Below, one piece after another: positions 10,001 to 17,804 of a DNA stretch of 64,000 bases (position 1 is the stretch's first letter; every line of letters begins with the position of its first letter). The DNA lies in contig NZ_JAQFFK010000003.1 in the NCBI RefSeq assembly GCF_027594145.1, positions 248,001 to 312,000 of the forward strand, given 5' to 3'. Both the position numbers and the translations under genes were made by a program. This DNA is from Methanococcoides alaskense (GTDB taxonomy: Archaea; Halobacteriota; Methanosarcinia; Methanosarcinales; Methanosarcinaceae). The notes under the pieces were generated by a model. That model had not been told where the DNA came from. It saw only the letters and a program-made list of their open reading frames with translations, and did no database searches.

Positions 10001-12310
10001 AGGTCCTCTGTAGATATCAATGTGAGAGATGCTGAATTTGATACTTACATAACCTCCTTAAATCCGGATACTAATTATGAGGCATCAACTTCACTATTTG
10101 TTACCAGCGATCTGAACGATACAGGCGATCAAGCAGCTTCTATGATGAAATGGAGACTTCCTTCAGCTCCCACACACAATACAACAATAAGATGTGTAAA
10201 GCTTTACTTGACGGGTATGGATGAGCCTGATATTGGATGGGATGCAGGAACTGATTCCAGAACGATCACGGTCTATGACCTTTTGACACCCTACTCAAGT
10301 CCCACATGGGACAATAACGCAACATCACAAATATGGGTGTCCGGTTCCTTTAGTAATTCCGATTACGAAAATTCATATGCGATCGATGCACTTTCATTAT
10401 CCTCCTCCGTGTCAGGGGATGTCGTTGAATTCAATATTACTGATTCAATGTGGGGTTCAGACAGGGTTCCAGAATGGGATGACGAATGTAGCCTTGTACT
10501 CGTAGGAAGCAATTATGGTGGAACTGATGCCAATCCGAGCGTTGACCGTTTTGCATCATCCGATACCAACGCAAACGACCATACCAGATACCTCAACGGA
10601 TGGAAACCTTTGGTGGTCGTGGAATATTCGATCACAAAGGACACTTCCGAATTTGTATGGGTGCAGCCTACCTCTTATGATTATCCGGATCTAGATATGG
10701 TCGAAACCGGTAACTGGACCGTACAGGTCAGTAGTTATTCCGCAGATGGACCGTTCACACTCAACACTTTTATAGACAAAAAGAGTGCAACACAAATTGC
10801 ATCAAGAGCCTTCATATCAAGCTTTGATGAGAATCGCGGTGATCTTTCAGGACTTGTTCTTTACAGTGATAATAACGTAGTAACTTCGGATAATCAATCC
10901 AGCTATCTGCGCAATAGCAGTGAATGGGTCAGTTATTTCACACCGGAAACGGATGCATCTCACAGTTTTGAGCTCTTCTGGAATGATAGTTCCACTCTCG
11001 ATATGGCATTGTATGAAGGAACTAAACTTCTGGCATCTTCAACCGGATCCAATCCTAAGGTGTTGAATTCATCATTACTCATAGGAAATGATTATTATCT
11101 GATTGTTAACAAAACAGCAGGGAATGAGGACGACACATTCTTCACGATCAATGCAACGAACAACGATGCACCCTATTTGCCTATGGAGTTGAATTGGAAG
11201 GAATGGAGAGCTACAGTCACTTCTTCATTGGCATATAATTCGTTTGATCATCTTGAAAATTCAATAGATACGATCACTGCTGATGGAATGACTGCAATCG
11301 ATGAAGGTCTTTACGCAGCCAACAATGAGCTTTCAGCAATTAACGGCAATTCAACAGTTGTCCTTATGACCGATGGTCTGGATAATGCAGGACATCACTC
11401 GTTGATAGAAGAAGCCCTCCGCGCAAAAGAACACAATACAACTATATACACCGTTGGTCTTGGCAACAATGAAGGTGAGGTCGATCCCATCCTTTATGAG
11501 ATCGCGAATATGACTGGTGGGGAATATTACTTTGCGCCGAATTCCACTGTATTAGAAGATATCTTTGTAGGCATTGCATCAGATATTGCAAATTTCACTG
11601 CATCAGGTCCCACACTTTCAATACACATACCTAATAATTACATAAAGGGATTGTCTGTAGCTACAGCAACTTACATACCAAATAGTACAAATTCCACGTT
11701 TGGGAATGCGACCAACTATTCTATTCCAATGGCTCCTCCACAAGGCAATGCAGAACCAACTATCAGTACTGAAGGAAGTAGGTCGGAATTACTTTGGGAT
11801 CTCCCATCCATGATCCCTGGGCAGAAATGGGGAGTATGGTACCAGCTCAAGGTCCAAGGTGCGGGTTCAGTTCCTTTGATATTACCTACCTCATCGTTAA
11901 GCTATACCGATGTCAATGAAACAACCATTGATATTAATATCAATTATGAAGGCGAAACCGGTATTTCCGGATTTGGGGCTGATGTTGATTATGTCTCTCT
12001 TGGAAGTATCTCAATTGTCCCGGAATCTCCAACTGTGCTTATTGATGAAGATGCGATATTGAACCTGAAAGCTTTTTATTCTGATGGGAATCCGGCTATT
12101 GTCAACATGCAGATATATTCAAGCATCGGCGCGTTCAATGAAACTGAAAATCCAATGAACATAACTGTCAGTGGGTCTGATCAAATAAACCTTATGAGCA
12201 CGAGGGCAGGCACTGCAAACATCAAAGCCATAGGAAGCAATGGAAACAATTCAGTCTCTGATGATACTGTGGTGTACATAAGGCCAAAAGGTGTAATAAC
12301 GCTTTCATGA
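7034..12310 (+). CDS. Very large secreted VWA/Ig-like surface protein (1758 aa)
   Basis: An N-terminal Sec signal peptide (hydrophobic core residues 8-22, cleavage near AIA-V) precedes several invasin/Big-like beta repeats (about 25-580). A VWA domain follows at about 595-800 with the MIDAS motif DRSGSM present twice, at residues 602 and 624, plus VLTDG near 725. Next come a P-domain-like region (about 900-1000 and 1200-1260) interrupted by a DNRLRE-type beta domain (about 1000-1199), a pre-peptidase C-terminal-like domain near 1330-1390, a second VWA-like half (VVLMTDGLDNAG near 1443) that lacks the first MIDAS segment, and a final Big-like domain. It is rich in N-glycosylation sequons (NxS/T). 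No C-terminal membrane anchor is visible. Probably an adhesin or envelope protein facing the pilin-like operon. Confidence 0.85.
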   Translation: MRTSAKLASILVLLFLFTTPAIAVTLELSASDTSAQVGENVSLTALLMNGTLPLNNTSVNFSTNLGTLSSLSSTTNDSGFAIVSINSTISGNLVVNASSGTETNTTLVSFLPGPVTDIIFDINNTDPVAGDEVDVNVTARDQYGNINNTPTINIYLTMEDVLSEPHNENIALSEVMGNMFEISIDHNNMTSVKSVEGTGLLLRINSTLAGTLSIGSDLVGITNNTSVVYAPSSPYSMEALYDREYLVNTTSDIVVSLYDRYDNPIEGATLTFNLTSPADTIYNSPITYGSAWLSSSVEITPVDGTATVSFRTDKRAGGNIVNVDALNTSLFLRLSITGTSDIATALTLSATPSSCYANNEDSYRLSAQVIDQFSNPLLPGNFQIKDRVLFESNSGSTLIPLNGYGVGTTVVGPTPYVENITVTATYKNETGSTDINASKELSFTEGPLSIFNFYANPDKVLLQNISGNHNSSVILIAFDAWGHTLQDVNISLNNTAPSMGTLSMDGYQGTNVINATTDQYGRVNALFTSSNIVDNCTLIATSGVINDSMSIEIKDEPFLSAYIDAEPYIVNSGDIVNVTTIITVEGELPISRSAATSMLVLDRSGSMDPDYYAGTPLDVILVLDRSGSMEYLGTTPEQPLTDAKSAAKVFMENLVSNAEVGVVSFATYSAVDQQPLPLNLSGNKDLLHNAIDSMDASGYTAMGDGMVKANALLINGRPGAKKIMIVLTDGVTNRGSDPESAISTANLNNIRIYTIGLGSSELIDETLLEHIASETGGSYYNAPSSSELQTVYNAIAKEISDFDVTEIDYGAEGFTPYSYAFEDELTLTFSHAPYILKYDVWDIDNLDENCGVYVNGNYVFEIPVTGGEKWSTFEHDISSEVLNGTNTIIIEDPMNSPNSIRNLGVFADGILLASKPSETTYTSAEPYVINFNTSYYGYENVFQVNEEVNDLKVMASWAFIDNDLDVRLTSPSGISYGKMESTSGYFTDERSSVDINVRDAEFDTYITSLNPDTNYEASTSLFVTSDLNDTGDQAASMMKWRLPSAPTHNTTIRCVKLYLTGMDEPDIGWDAGTDSRTITVYDLLTPYSSPTWDNNATSQIWVSGSFSNSDYENSYAIDALSLSSSVSGDVVEFNITDSMWGSDRVPEWDDECSLVLVGSNYGGTDANPSVDRFASSDTNANDHTRYLNGWKPLVVVEYSITKDTSEFVWVQPTSYDYPDLDMVETGNWTVQVSSYSADGPFTLNTFIDKKSATQIASRAFISSFDENRGDLSGLVLYSDNNVVTSDNQSSYLRNSSEWVSYFTPETDASHSFELFWNDSSTLDMALYEGTKLLASSTGSNPKVLNSSLLIGNDYYLIVNKTAGNEDDTFFTINATNNDAPYLPMELNWKEWRATVTSSLAYNSFDHLENSIDTITADGMTAIDEGLYAANNELSAINGNSTVVLMTDGLDNAGHHSLIEEALRAKEHNTTIYTVGLGNNEGEVDPILYEIANMTGGEYYFAPNSTVLEDIFVGIASDIANFTASGPTLSIHIPNNYIKGLSVATATYIPNSTNSTFGNATNYSIPMAPPQGNAEPTISTEGSRSELLWDLPSMIPGQKWGVWYQLKVQGAGSVPLILPTSSLSYTDVNETTIDININYEGETGISGFGADVDYVSLGSISIVPESPTVLIDEDAILNLKAFYSDGNPAIVNMQIYSSIGAFNETENPMNITVSGSDQINLMSTRAGTANIKAIGSNGNNSVSDDTVVYIRPKGVITLS

Positions 12311-12330
12311 AAACGTTATTACTTCTTTTT
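12293..12330 (+). terminator. Terminator of the large surface protein gene
   Basis: GTAATAACG (12293-12301) and CGTTATTAC (12314-12322) pair across a 12-base loop containing the stop codon, followed by TTCTTTTT. Confidence 0.65.
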
Positions 12331-12403
12331 GATAATACGACTGGTTCATGCCATCATCATCTCGGTAGATATTTCACTGAAAAGAATATCATCTAATAAT
12401 AGA

Positions 12404-12450
12404 TGGCAATTTTAAAAAAGGATGAGGATGTGGCCTTAAATAACCACATC
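12404..12450 (-). terminator. Terminator of the pilin-like operon
   Basis: Read on the minus strand, GATGTGG and CCACATC (12427-12433 with 12444-12450) form a stem followed by CTCATCCTTTTTTAAAA. It lies just beyond the last pilin-like gene, facing the opposite terminator of the surface protein gene. Confidence 0.6.
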
Positions 12451-12475
12451 ACTTCTATTCCTGCTATACTCATAT

Positions 12476-13213
12476 TCAAGTAATTATGGTGTCAACTATG
12501 TTGTAACCTATTATCAGGAATGTATCGTTCTTGTATGCTTCAAGATAGGTGGTATTTACGGTAGATGTTGTAAATCCTATGTCTTCAAAGTGATCTCTCC
12601 ATACATATGCATAGTCACTATTCATGACCATAGTTACATCAACGGGCACATCTGTTCTTGTCAGAACTGTGTCATTGTGTTCCATCTTCAAAGTGATCAC
12701 AGAACTTCCTGATGAGCCGCCATTACCATTAACCTGCACGAGACCAATAGTGGTTATGTTATCGCCTCCAATAACCGTTGAGTATATCCGGGGGTCAGAA
12801 AGCATGATCTTCGACCCGGTGTCATATTGTGCCATTACAGCACCGTTCTCATAAGCTAAGGACTGTTCCTCTTTTATGTATTCTATCTTTCCTATGGGAT
12901 AATGTGTACTCGTTCCATTGTAAGATATTTCCATGGAAGGTGTATCATCGATCCACATTCCTGCCGAATGAAGCTTGAGGTTCATGTTCTTAACAGGTGT
13001 CTGGTCAAAAGAGACCATTTTCATATCACTTTGCATAACAATGAAACTTTGTTCAGCCCCTTGAAAGATGCTTGAATCCATGTTCGATTGTAATATAGGA
13101 TAGCCCGTTACATAAATGAAACTCATTCCTATTACAACCACACCAAACAGGAGTATGAATCCTACTGTTTCAGATACGGCTTTATCTCCTCTATCATTGT
13201 CTTGTTGAATCAT
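12476..13213 (-). CDS. Type IV pilin-like protein (DUF7289-like), class III signal peptide
   Basis: Last gene of a five-gene minus-strand operon. The N-terminus has a short charged leader ending DRGDKA followed by VSETVGFILLFGVVVIGMSFIYV, a class III (prepilin/archaellin) signal in which a PibD/FlaK-type peptidase would cut after the small residue and leave the hydrophobic helix as assembly scaffold. The remaining 210 or so residues are predicted beta-rich and extracellular with NxS/T sequons. I place the start at the internal ATG (13213) because a class III leader is short; a GTG-type start at 13240 is possible. It overlaps the preceding gene. It is likely a minor pilin or pseudopilin subunit. 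Confidence 0.75.
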   Translation of the reverse strand: MIQQDNDRGDKAVSETVGFILLFGVVVIGMSFIYVTGYPILQSNMDSSIFQGAEQSFIVMQSDMKMVSFDQTPVKNMNLKLHSAGMWIDDTPSMEISYNGTSTHYPIGKIEYIKEEQSLAYENGAVMAQYDTGSKIMLSDPRIYSTVIGGDNITTIGLVQVNGNGGSSGSSVITLKMEHNDTVLTRTDVPVDVTMVMNSDYAYVWRDHFEDIGFTTSTVNTTYLEAYKNDTFLIIGYNIVDTIIT

Positions 13214-13640
13214 AACTGATCCTATGCTCCATTTCACCACTCAAGGCAGTTCCATTAATTGGGACCGTACTCGCGATCCCGCTGATCGTTACATCTACTT
13301 TCCTTTGAGATGATTGGGATTCCACTTCAATTAGCTGGTCTGTAGTGGCCACGTCTGCATTTATTGTATAATATTCATTTCCAATGGTCGTCGGTATCAT
13401 GTACTTTGTATCGATCCTGCCATTTTCCGGTGCGACAAGGTACATATCGGTGAGGGTGGTGCTCATCATATTCCCTATGTCACTGAATCCCTCTTCGATC
13501 ACAATATCACTTTGTCTTTCCAGCAAAACATCGTTCACACTAAAATGGATGGCTACGAAGAACATTATGAATATGGATGAATATAACAGATAACCGGTTG
13601 TAGAAGATACTCCTTTTTCATTTTTGAAAAATAATCTCAT
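13194..13640 (-). CDS. Pilin-like protein with class III signal peptide (148 aa)
   Basis: Fourth gene of the operon. The leader MRLFFKNEKG is followed by VSSTTGYLLYSSIFIMFFVAIHFSV, again a short charged leader, a small residue at the cleavage position and one hydrophobic helix. The rest is a compact extracytoplasmic domain with several beta strands. It resembles the small pilin-like proteins (DUF7266 type) found next to type IV pilus genes in haloarchaea. The ATG overlaps the upstream stop by four bases. The exact DUF assignment is from memory of the family layout and is less certain than the pilin-like nature. Confidence 0.7.
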   Translation of the reverse strand: MRLFFKNEKGVSSTTGYLLYSSIFIMFFVAIHFSVNDVLLERQSDIVIEEGFSDIGNMMSTTLTDMYLVAPENGRIDTKYMIPTTIGNEYYTINADVATTDQLIEVESQSSQRKVDVTISGIASTVPINGTALSGEMEHRISYDSTRQ

Positions 13641-14095
13641 ACACTGACCTCCACTATCTCTGGTTCTGAAGAATAGAATGTATTTCCATCATTATAGCTG
13701 ATGTTCAGCCAGATAATATCACCAAAAGCTGATGTTGAATCGTTCGTCGTGATGTTCGATACGCTTATAGCAACCGTTTGGCCATGTGAAGCATACAGCA
13801 AACTTGTCTGGCGACTAAAATCTTCAATAATAGAAGTAGTGATATCTGGAATTGTCTGATTGGATGACTGGTTTATCTGATGTGCAATATGAACTGCCTG
13901 GGATGTAGCCTCTCTTGACTGGGATACAAGATCCCTGATATCATCTTTTGGAAATTCGAGGGCATTGTTAGATGAGTGATAACCGGTAACTGCCGCATTG
14001 TTCATTAGGGTTACCAGGAAGACCAGAGCAATAGCTACCACAAGACCTGAGAGCAGGATCCACTGTCCCTGATCATTTTCAATTATACGTGCCAT
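13637..14095 (-). CDS. Pilin-like protein with class III signal peptide (152 aa)
   Basis: Third gene of the operon. The leader ends ENDQG with the hydrophobic segment QWILLSGLVVAIALVFLVTLM directly after it. The mature part begins with a mostly helical, polar region (DDIRDLVSQSREATSQAVHIAHQI) and ends with beta strands, and is reminiscent of the DUF7261 group. NxS/T sequons are frequent (NQSSNQT, NITTNDST), consistent with surface exposure and N-glycosylation. It overlaps both neighbours by a few bases (4 and 13), so the operon is tightly coupled. Confidence 0.7.
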   Translation of the reverse strand: MARIIENDQGQWILLSGLVVAIALVFLVTLMNNAAVTGYHSSNNALEFPKDDIRDLVSQSREATSQAVHIAHQINQSSNQTIPDITTSIIEDFSRQTSLLYASHGQTVAISVSNITTNDSTSAFGDIIWLNISYNDGNTFYSSEPEIVEVSV

Positions 14096-14598
14096 GCAGT
14101 TAACCTCACTTCTACTACTTTGAGTTCATCATCGGCTACCACCCATGTTCCGCCATAAGAATTCACAGTTGAATTGCTCAACGTCACAAGTCGGTTCGCA
14201 GTGATCGAATTTTCTGTTGGGGCGCCATTAAATACAGTGTTTTTCACTACTACACTGTTATTTTCCACATAAGCAAATTCAACATTATACATGAGATCCG
14301 GCAACATTATTGCCAATTGCTTATCAAGTGCCACAAGTTGATCTTTTCCGTAAGATGCTTCTGTGCTCGTGTTCCAGCTGGCAACGCATTCCGTCAGGTT
14401 ATTCTCAATTGTAGTATCAGGAGTTACATCGAGTATCACAAGCGCATCATTTATTTTCTGCTTCATCTGCACTTCAAGGAAATTATCCGTCTGAGGGGTG
14501 ATCACCACTGAACTTTGTGCAACAGCCAGTACTGTTATAGTGATCAGAACTGCTGCCATAAGACCTTCGAGGGTGTATAGTTGTGCTTTATCGTTCAT
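14083..14598 (-). CDS. Pilin-like protein with class III signal peptide (171 aa)
   Basis: Second gene of the operon. MNDKA is followed by QLYTLEGLMAAVLITITVLAVAQSSVVI. The glutamate in the TLEG position is like the Glu at +5 of type IV pilins that pairs with the preceding subunit during assembly. The family resembles DUF7288. The mature domain has cysteine-poor, sequon-rich sequence (NNSVVVKNT, SNSTVNS). It overlaps the next gene by 13 bases and the previous stop by four. Confidence 0.72.
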   Translation of the reverse strand: MNDKAQLYTLEGLMAAVLITITVLAVAQSSVVITPQTDNFLEVQMKQKINDALVILDVTPDTTIENNLTECVASWNTSTEASYGKDQLVALDKQLAIMLPDLMYNVEFAYVENNSVVVKNTVFNGAPTENSITANRLVTLSNSTVNSYGGTWVVADDELKVVEVRLTAWHV

Positions 14599-15542
14599 TT
14601 CCAGACCTTCACCATCATTTGTGCCAGTTCATAGAACGGTTCTTTGCTAGCTGTGTATTCCACTGCTGGTCCTGGTACAAAGGTAACATTATCGAATTCA
14701 ATTTTCACGAGGCTCGAATTTTCAAAAGTCATTGGATAAATTTCCAGACGAAGCGTATTTTCGCTCATAATAGGGGATGAATAGTTTTCAAAGCCATTGC
14801 TACTGTTTTTAAGATAAACAACATAATCAGCTGAGTTGCTCAATAGAGTTCCATCCATGTATATATTCTCGAAACTTGAATTTGGCGAAGTCGTTGTAAA
14901 GTTACTGATGTCAATTACCATCTTGCCTTTTTGTGACCCGTTTATAGATAGTGTTGTAGTGTTCGCAGTTCCATTGGAATAAATGGAATGGGCATCATAC
15001 TCGACAAATGTGCCTGTTTCCACTAATGCAAGACGCTCTATCTTGAATACATCTACAGAATCTGTATTTATCTCTCCCCTGACAAATAAAGTATCATTCA
15101 ATAAAATGGGTTTACCGTCCTGATTGAGGGAGATGTTGTAGCCGTATCTGATATGTTTTCCATTAATATTATCATAAAGGCCTAATTTCGTTACTACGGT
15201 GTCTTCATCCAGCTGCATGAACTTCAATGATTTGTTCATACTCAGAAGATTTATCGTATCCGTCAGTCGGGTTTTCGGAATAGTATCTACTGCAAGCCCT
15301 ATTCTTGTTGAGCTGGATAAATGATCTTCCCAATCCGTACCCTTTTTGATGCTGTTGTCCCACCAGCCCGGATCTTCACTTAGGACCGTAGCAGTACGAT
15401 ATGCAGTAAAAGCAATGCCAGTCTCATCGGTAGAATCAGAAATGAACAAACCCGGTACAAATTGCATCGTAAAAATAAATGCAACTAAAAATAAACCCAT
15501 TCCAAGGAGGAAATCAAAAGCAACTTGACCGCGATCATCCAT
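14595..15542 (-). CDS. Pilin-like protein with class III signal peptide (largest subunit)
   Basis: First gene of the five-gene operon. The start at ATG 15542 is preferred over the GTG at 15551 because AGAGTGATAAG stands just before it as a ribosome site. MDDRG is followed by QVAFDFLLGMGLFLVAFIFTMQFV, a class III signal. The roughly 290-residue mature part looks beta-rich with many sequons, similar to the DUF7287 group. Upstream (15550-15690) is an AT-rich promoter region. No pilB/pilC ATPase or membrane gene lies in the window, so assembly would need machinery encoded elsewhere. Confidence 0.72.
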   Translation of the reverse strand: MDDRGQVAFDFLLGMGLFLVAFIFTMQFVPGLFISDSTDETGIAFTAYRTATVLSEDPGWWDNSIKKGTDWEDHLSSSTRIGLAVDTIPKTRLTDTINLLSMNKSLKFMQLDEDTVVTKLGLYDNINGKHIRYGYNISLNQDGKPILLNDTLFVRGEINTDSVDVFKIERLALVETGTFVEYDAHSIYSNGTANTTTLSINGSQKGKMVIDISNFTTTSPNSSFENIYMDGTLLSNSADYVVYLKNSSNGFENYSSPIMSENTLRLEIYPMTFENSSLVKIEFDNVTFVPGPAVEYTASKEPFYELAQMMVKVWK

Positions 15543-15800
15543 TCTTATCACTCTACATTTGTATATATTTATATAAAAATAATATTTGTGAATATATTTT
15601 AGGCAAACAATATCATGTTACTTATATTTTATAAATATATATGTATATGTATGAACGAATTTATATATGCATCTTGGTCAAGCAACCTAAATTTATAGGC
15701 GACTCATAAAATTGAATGTCCTATTAATCTCTATTTTTTCAATAAGTAACACGGAAACCCTTAAATTATCAATTGCCATAATTCCGAAAGGAGATCAATA

Positions 15801-16226
15801 ATGAAAAAAGCGATAATTGAGACAAATAAAGGAACTATAGTACTCGAACTTTTTGAAAAGGATGCACCTAAAACAGTTGCTAACTTTGAGAAGCTTATTA
15901 AACAGGGCTTTTACAACGGCCTTACTTTCCACAGGGTGATCTCTAACTTTATGATCCAGGCAGGATGTCCAAAAGGTAATGGAACAGGTGGACCAGGCTA
16001 CTCTATCAAATGTGAGATAAATCCAAATAGACACACAAAGGGCGCTCTTTCAATGGCACATGCTGGAAAGAACACTGGTGGAAGTCAGTTCTTCATCACT
16101 CACTCTCCTCAGCCACATCTTGATGGTGTACACACTGTCTTTGGAAAGGTCATCGAAGGCATGGACGTTGTCAATGCTATCAAAGAGAGTGACATCATGA
16201 CCAAATTAACAGTAGAAGAAGATTGA
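15801..16226 (+). CDS. Cyclophilin-type peptidyl-prolyl cis-trans isomerase
   Basis: Catalyses proline cis-trans isomerisation during protein folding. The 141-residue protein is the short cytoplasmic single-domain type without signal peptide. Seen: the [15 protein letters not shown] segment with the catalytic Arg in FHRV, the [10 protein letters not shown] loop, the [20 protein letters not shown] block, and [19 protein letters not shown]. The ATG follows an ideal ribosome site (AAAGGAGATCAATA). It is a single-gene unit with its own hairpin terminator. Confidence 0.97.
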   Translation: MKKAIIETNKGTIVLELFEKDAPKTVANFEKLIKQGFYNGLTFHRVISNFMIQAGCPKGNGTGGPGYSIKCEINPNRHTKGALSMAHAGKNTGGSQFFITHSPQPHLDGVHTVFGKVIEGMDVVNAIKESDIMTKLTVEED

Positions 16227-16252
16227 TACTATAGTATCCATTCATTCTTTTT
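16225..16252 (+). terminator. Terminator of the cyclophilin gene
   Basis: The palindrome GATACTATAGTATC begins at the stop codon and is followed by CATTCATTCTTTTT. Confidence 0.6.
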
Positions 16253-16378
16253 GAAGAATAACGTGGGGCAATACAAGGATATTTTCAAGTTCTTGGATAT
16301 TCATATCCTTTATTGAAAATTTGCCTTGGTATTGTTTCTTTTTTTTATATTGCTACGTAGTGAAATATAAGGTGTAAC

Positions 16379-17104
16379 ATGGATCGAAAGACGTTCAATC
16401 GTGTAAGATTAGCAAGTATTGTGCTCAATGAGATCGAAGATCTTCCTGCTAAAATGTATCCATTCCTCGAATTTGAAAAGAACGAGAATGAGGCGGAAGG
16501 AAAATTCAGGATACTCCCACCTGTGGGCGAAGCTAAAGAGTCACAGGCAATCTTTTCTGTGGAATATAAGAAATGGTCTGAAGAAGTTCTGGACCTGTTA
16601 CAGAGATTTTATCCTCAGAAAGTGGATGAATTTACTGCTGCATATCAGTCAGCTCTTCCTTATGTAACCCTTGAAATAAAACCAAAGACGGCAAACAGCC
16701 ACAAGCTGAAGTTCACATTCATAAAGTATCTGACAGAACAGAGGACCATTCTTTCACACCTGTTCGCAAAAATATCATCTATGGAAATAACAGATGATGA
16801 ATGTGATATGAATAAGGACGTAGAATGTGGTTTTACCGATAATTCCCTGAGGGTTTTCAGAGCTGCTGTTCAGCCGGTATTGGAAACTGAAATAAATACG
16901 TTCAAGGCAAACCTTTCCGAAAGGAACGGTGACTTCAAGGCCATTCTTGATATGGCAGATCAGATAAATGATGCCGCTACAAATGATGTCAGCAAATTGA
17001 TCAATAAGTGTAACAGTCTTAGAAAGCTGTGTGCGGAAAGCGTTGAATGCGAGGATGCTATCAGATCATTGACACCCGTATTTGATATGATTGGCAGGAT
17101 GTGA
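16379..17104 (+). CDS. Conserved-looking protein of unknown function (241 aa)
   Basis: I do not recognise this protein. It starts at an ATG preceded by AAGGTGTAAC, with an AT-rich promoter (TTTTTTTATATTG) 25-40 bases upstream. It is soluble, acidic and largely helical, with a beta-containing N-terminal half (residues 35-110) and a long helical C-terminal half (about 150-240) containing four of its cysteines. The spacing of these cysteines does not form an obvious metal site. A 67-residue DUF1059 protein starts 42 bases downstream and may be co-transcribed. No membrane segment or signal peptide is visible. Confidence 0.72.
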   Translation: MDRKTFNRVRLASIVLNEIEDLPAKMYPFLEFEKNENEAEGKFRILPPVGEAKESQAIFSVEYKKWSEEVLDLLQRFYPQKVDEFTAAYQSALPYVTLEIKPKTANSHKLKFTFIKYLTEQRTILSHLFAKISSMEITDDECDMNKDVECGFTDNSLRVFRAAVQPVLETEINTFKANLSERNGDFKAILDMADQINDAATNDVSKLINKCNSLRKLCAESVECEDAIRSLTPVFDMIGRM

Positions 17105-17146
17105 TCCCTGCCTTTTTTCAATTCAACTATCCATGGGGGACAAAAA

Positions 17147-17350
17147 GTGAAGATAATAAAATGCAGGGACTTGGGCTTTAACTGTGACTTCATTGCAACC
17201 GGCAGCGCAGCTGAGGCTGACAGTGTTATACAAAAAATGCTGGTGCATATCAAAGAGGCCCATGAGGGTCTTTCGGATGAGGACCTTGCTGATATCAAAG
17301 CACGTATGTCCGTTCTTTTGAGCAGGGGCTGTGGGTGCGGAGCCCTTTGA
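17147..17350 (+). CDS. DUF1059 small protein
   Basis: A 67-residue protein starting MKIIKCRDLGFNCDFIATG, the hallmark of DUF1059 proteins, which are small alpha/beta proteins of unknown role in archaea and bacteria. It continues with the HIKEAHEG segment and ends in a Cys-Gly pair (GCGCG). The GTG start is supported by GGGGGAC eight bases upstream. It lies between the unknown 241-residue gene and the HxlR regulator on the other strand. Its function is not known, and the four cysteines hint at redox or metal contact. Confidence 0.82.
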   Translation: MKIIKCRDLGFNCDFIATGSAAEADSVIQKMLVHIKEAHEGLSDEDLADIKARMSVLLSRGCGCGAL

Positions 17351-17361
17351 TATAGGTACGT

Positions 17362-17727
17362 TCACAATTTACAGTTCTTGCATTTTGAAAGCCCGCATGC
17401 TTTATTCTCAAATTTCCATTCAAGACCCCATTCTTTGATAGACTGGATGATCTCCATGAAATCCGCTCCACTTTCTGATAGGGAGTAAGTGTATACCATG
17501 GGGTCAGTAGCCTCATCAAGAGTCCTTTTAACAAGACCGTCTTCTCCAAGTTCCTTTAGCCGTGTGGAAAGGGTTTTCGGAGTAATGCCTGCAACTTTTT
17601 TCTTAAGTTCGTTGAATCGTTTTTCACTGTTATTTCCTTTGTAAAGCTCAAGAAGTATGCACAAAGTCCACCTCTTGCCAATGATATCGATCGTTTTGTA
17701 GATGGTACAGTCCTTCATAGTATCCAT
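17362..17727 (-). CDS. HxlR-family winged-helix transcriptional regulator with C-terminal cysteines
   Basis: HxlR proteins are dimeric MarR-like winged-helix regulators, often sensing reactive or redox signals. The typical elements are present: CTIYKTIDIIGKRWTLCILLELY at the N-terminus, RFNELKKKVAGITPKTLSTRLKELGEDGLV as the recognition helix region, and YSLSESGADF after the wing. The C-terminus adds CGLSKCKNCKL, a CxxxxCxxC cluster beyond the usual fold that could bind a metal or form disulfides. The gene is divergent from the siroheme reductase-like gene and shares a 77-base promoter with it, so it probably controls that gene. ATG starts at 17727 or 17718 are both possible. Confidence 0.88.
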   Translation of the reverse strand: MDTMKDCTIYKTIDIIGKRWTLCILLELYKGNNSEKRFNELKKKVAGITPKTLSTRLKELGEDGLVKRTLDEATDPMVYTYSLSESGADFMEIIQSIKEWGLEWKFENKACGLSKCKNCKL

Positions 17728-17739
17728 CAAGAAACTGCC

Positions 17740-17800
17740 ATTATATATAGAAGTATCTCGAATATACTTGATACCAAAAAGATATCAATTGGAGTGATCA
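17740..17800. promoter_or_regulatory. Divergent promoter with inverted-repeat operator (HxlR / reductase-like gene)
   Basis: AAGTAT (17751-17756) and ATACTT (17764-17769) form an inverted repeat across a 7-base centre; GTATC (17753) and GATAC (17770) give a second, wider one. It overlaps a TATA-like TTATATATAG (17741-17750) directed at the regulator or reductase gene. GGAGTGATC lies before the reductase ATG. It is a plausible HxlR operator, though no site consensus was tested. Confidence 0.45.
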
Positions 17801-17804
17801 AAAA

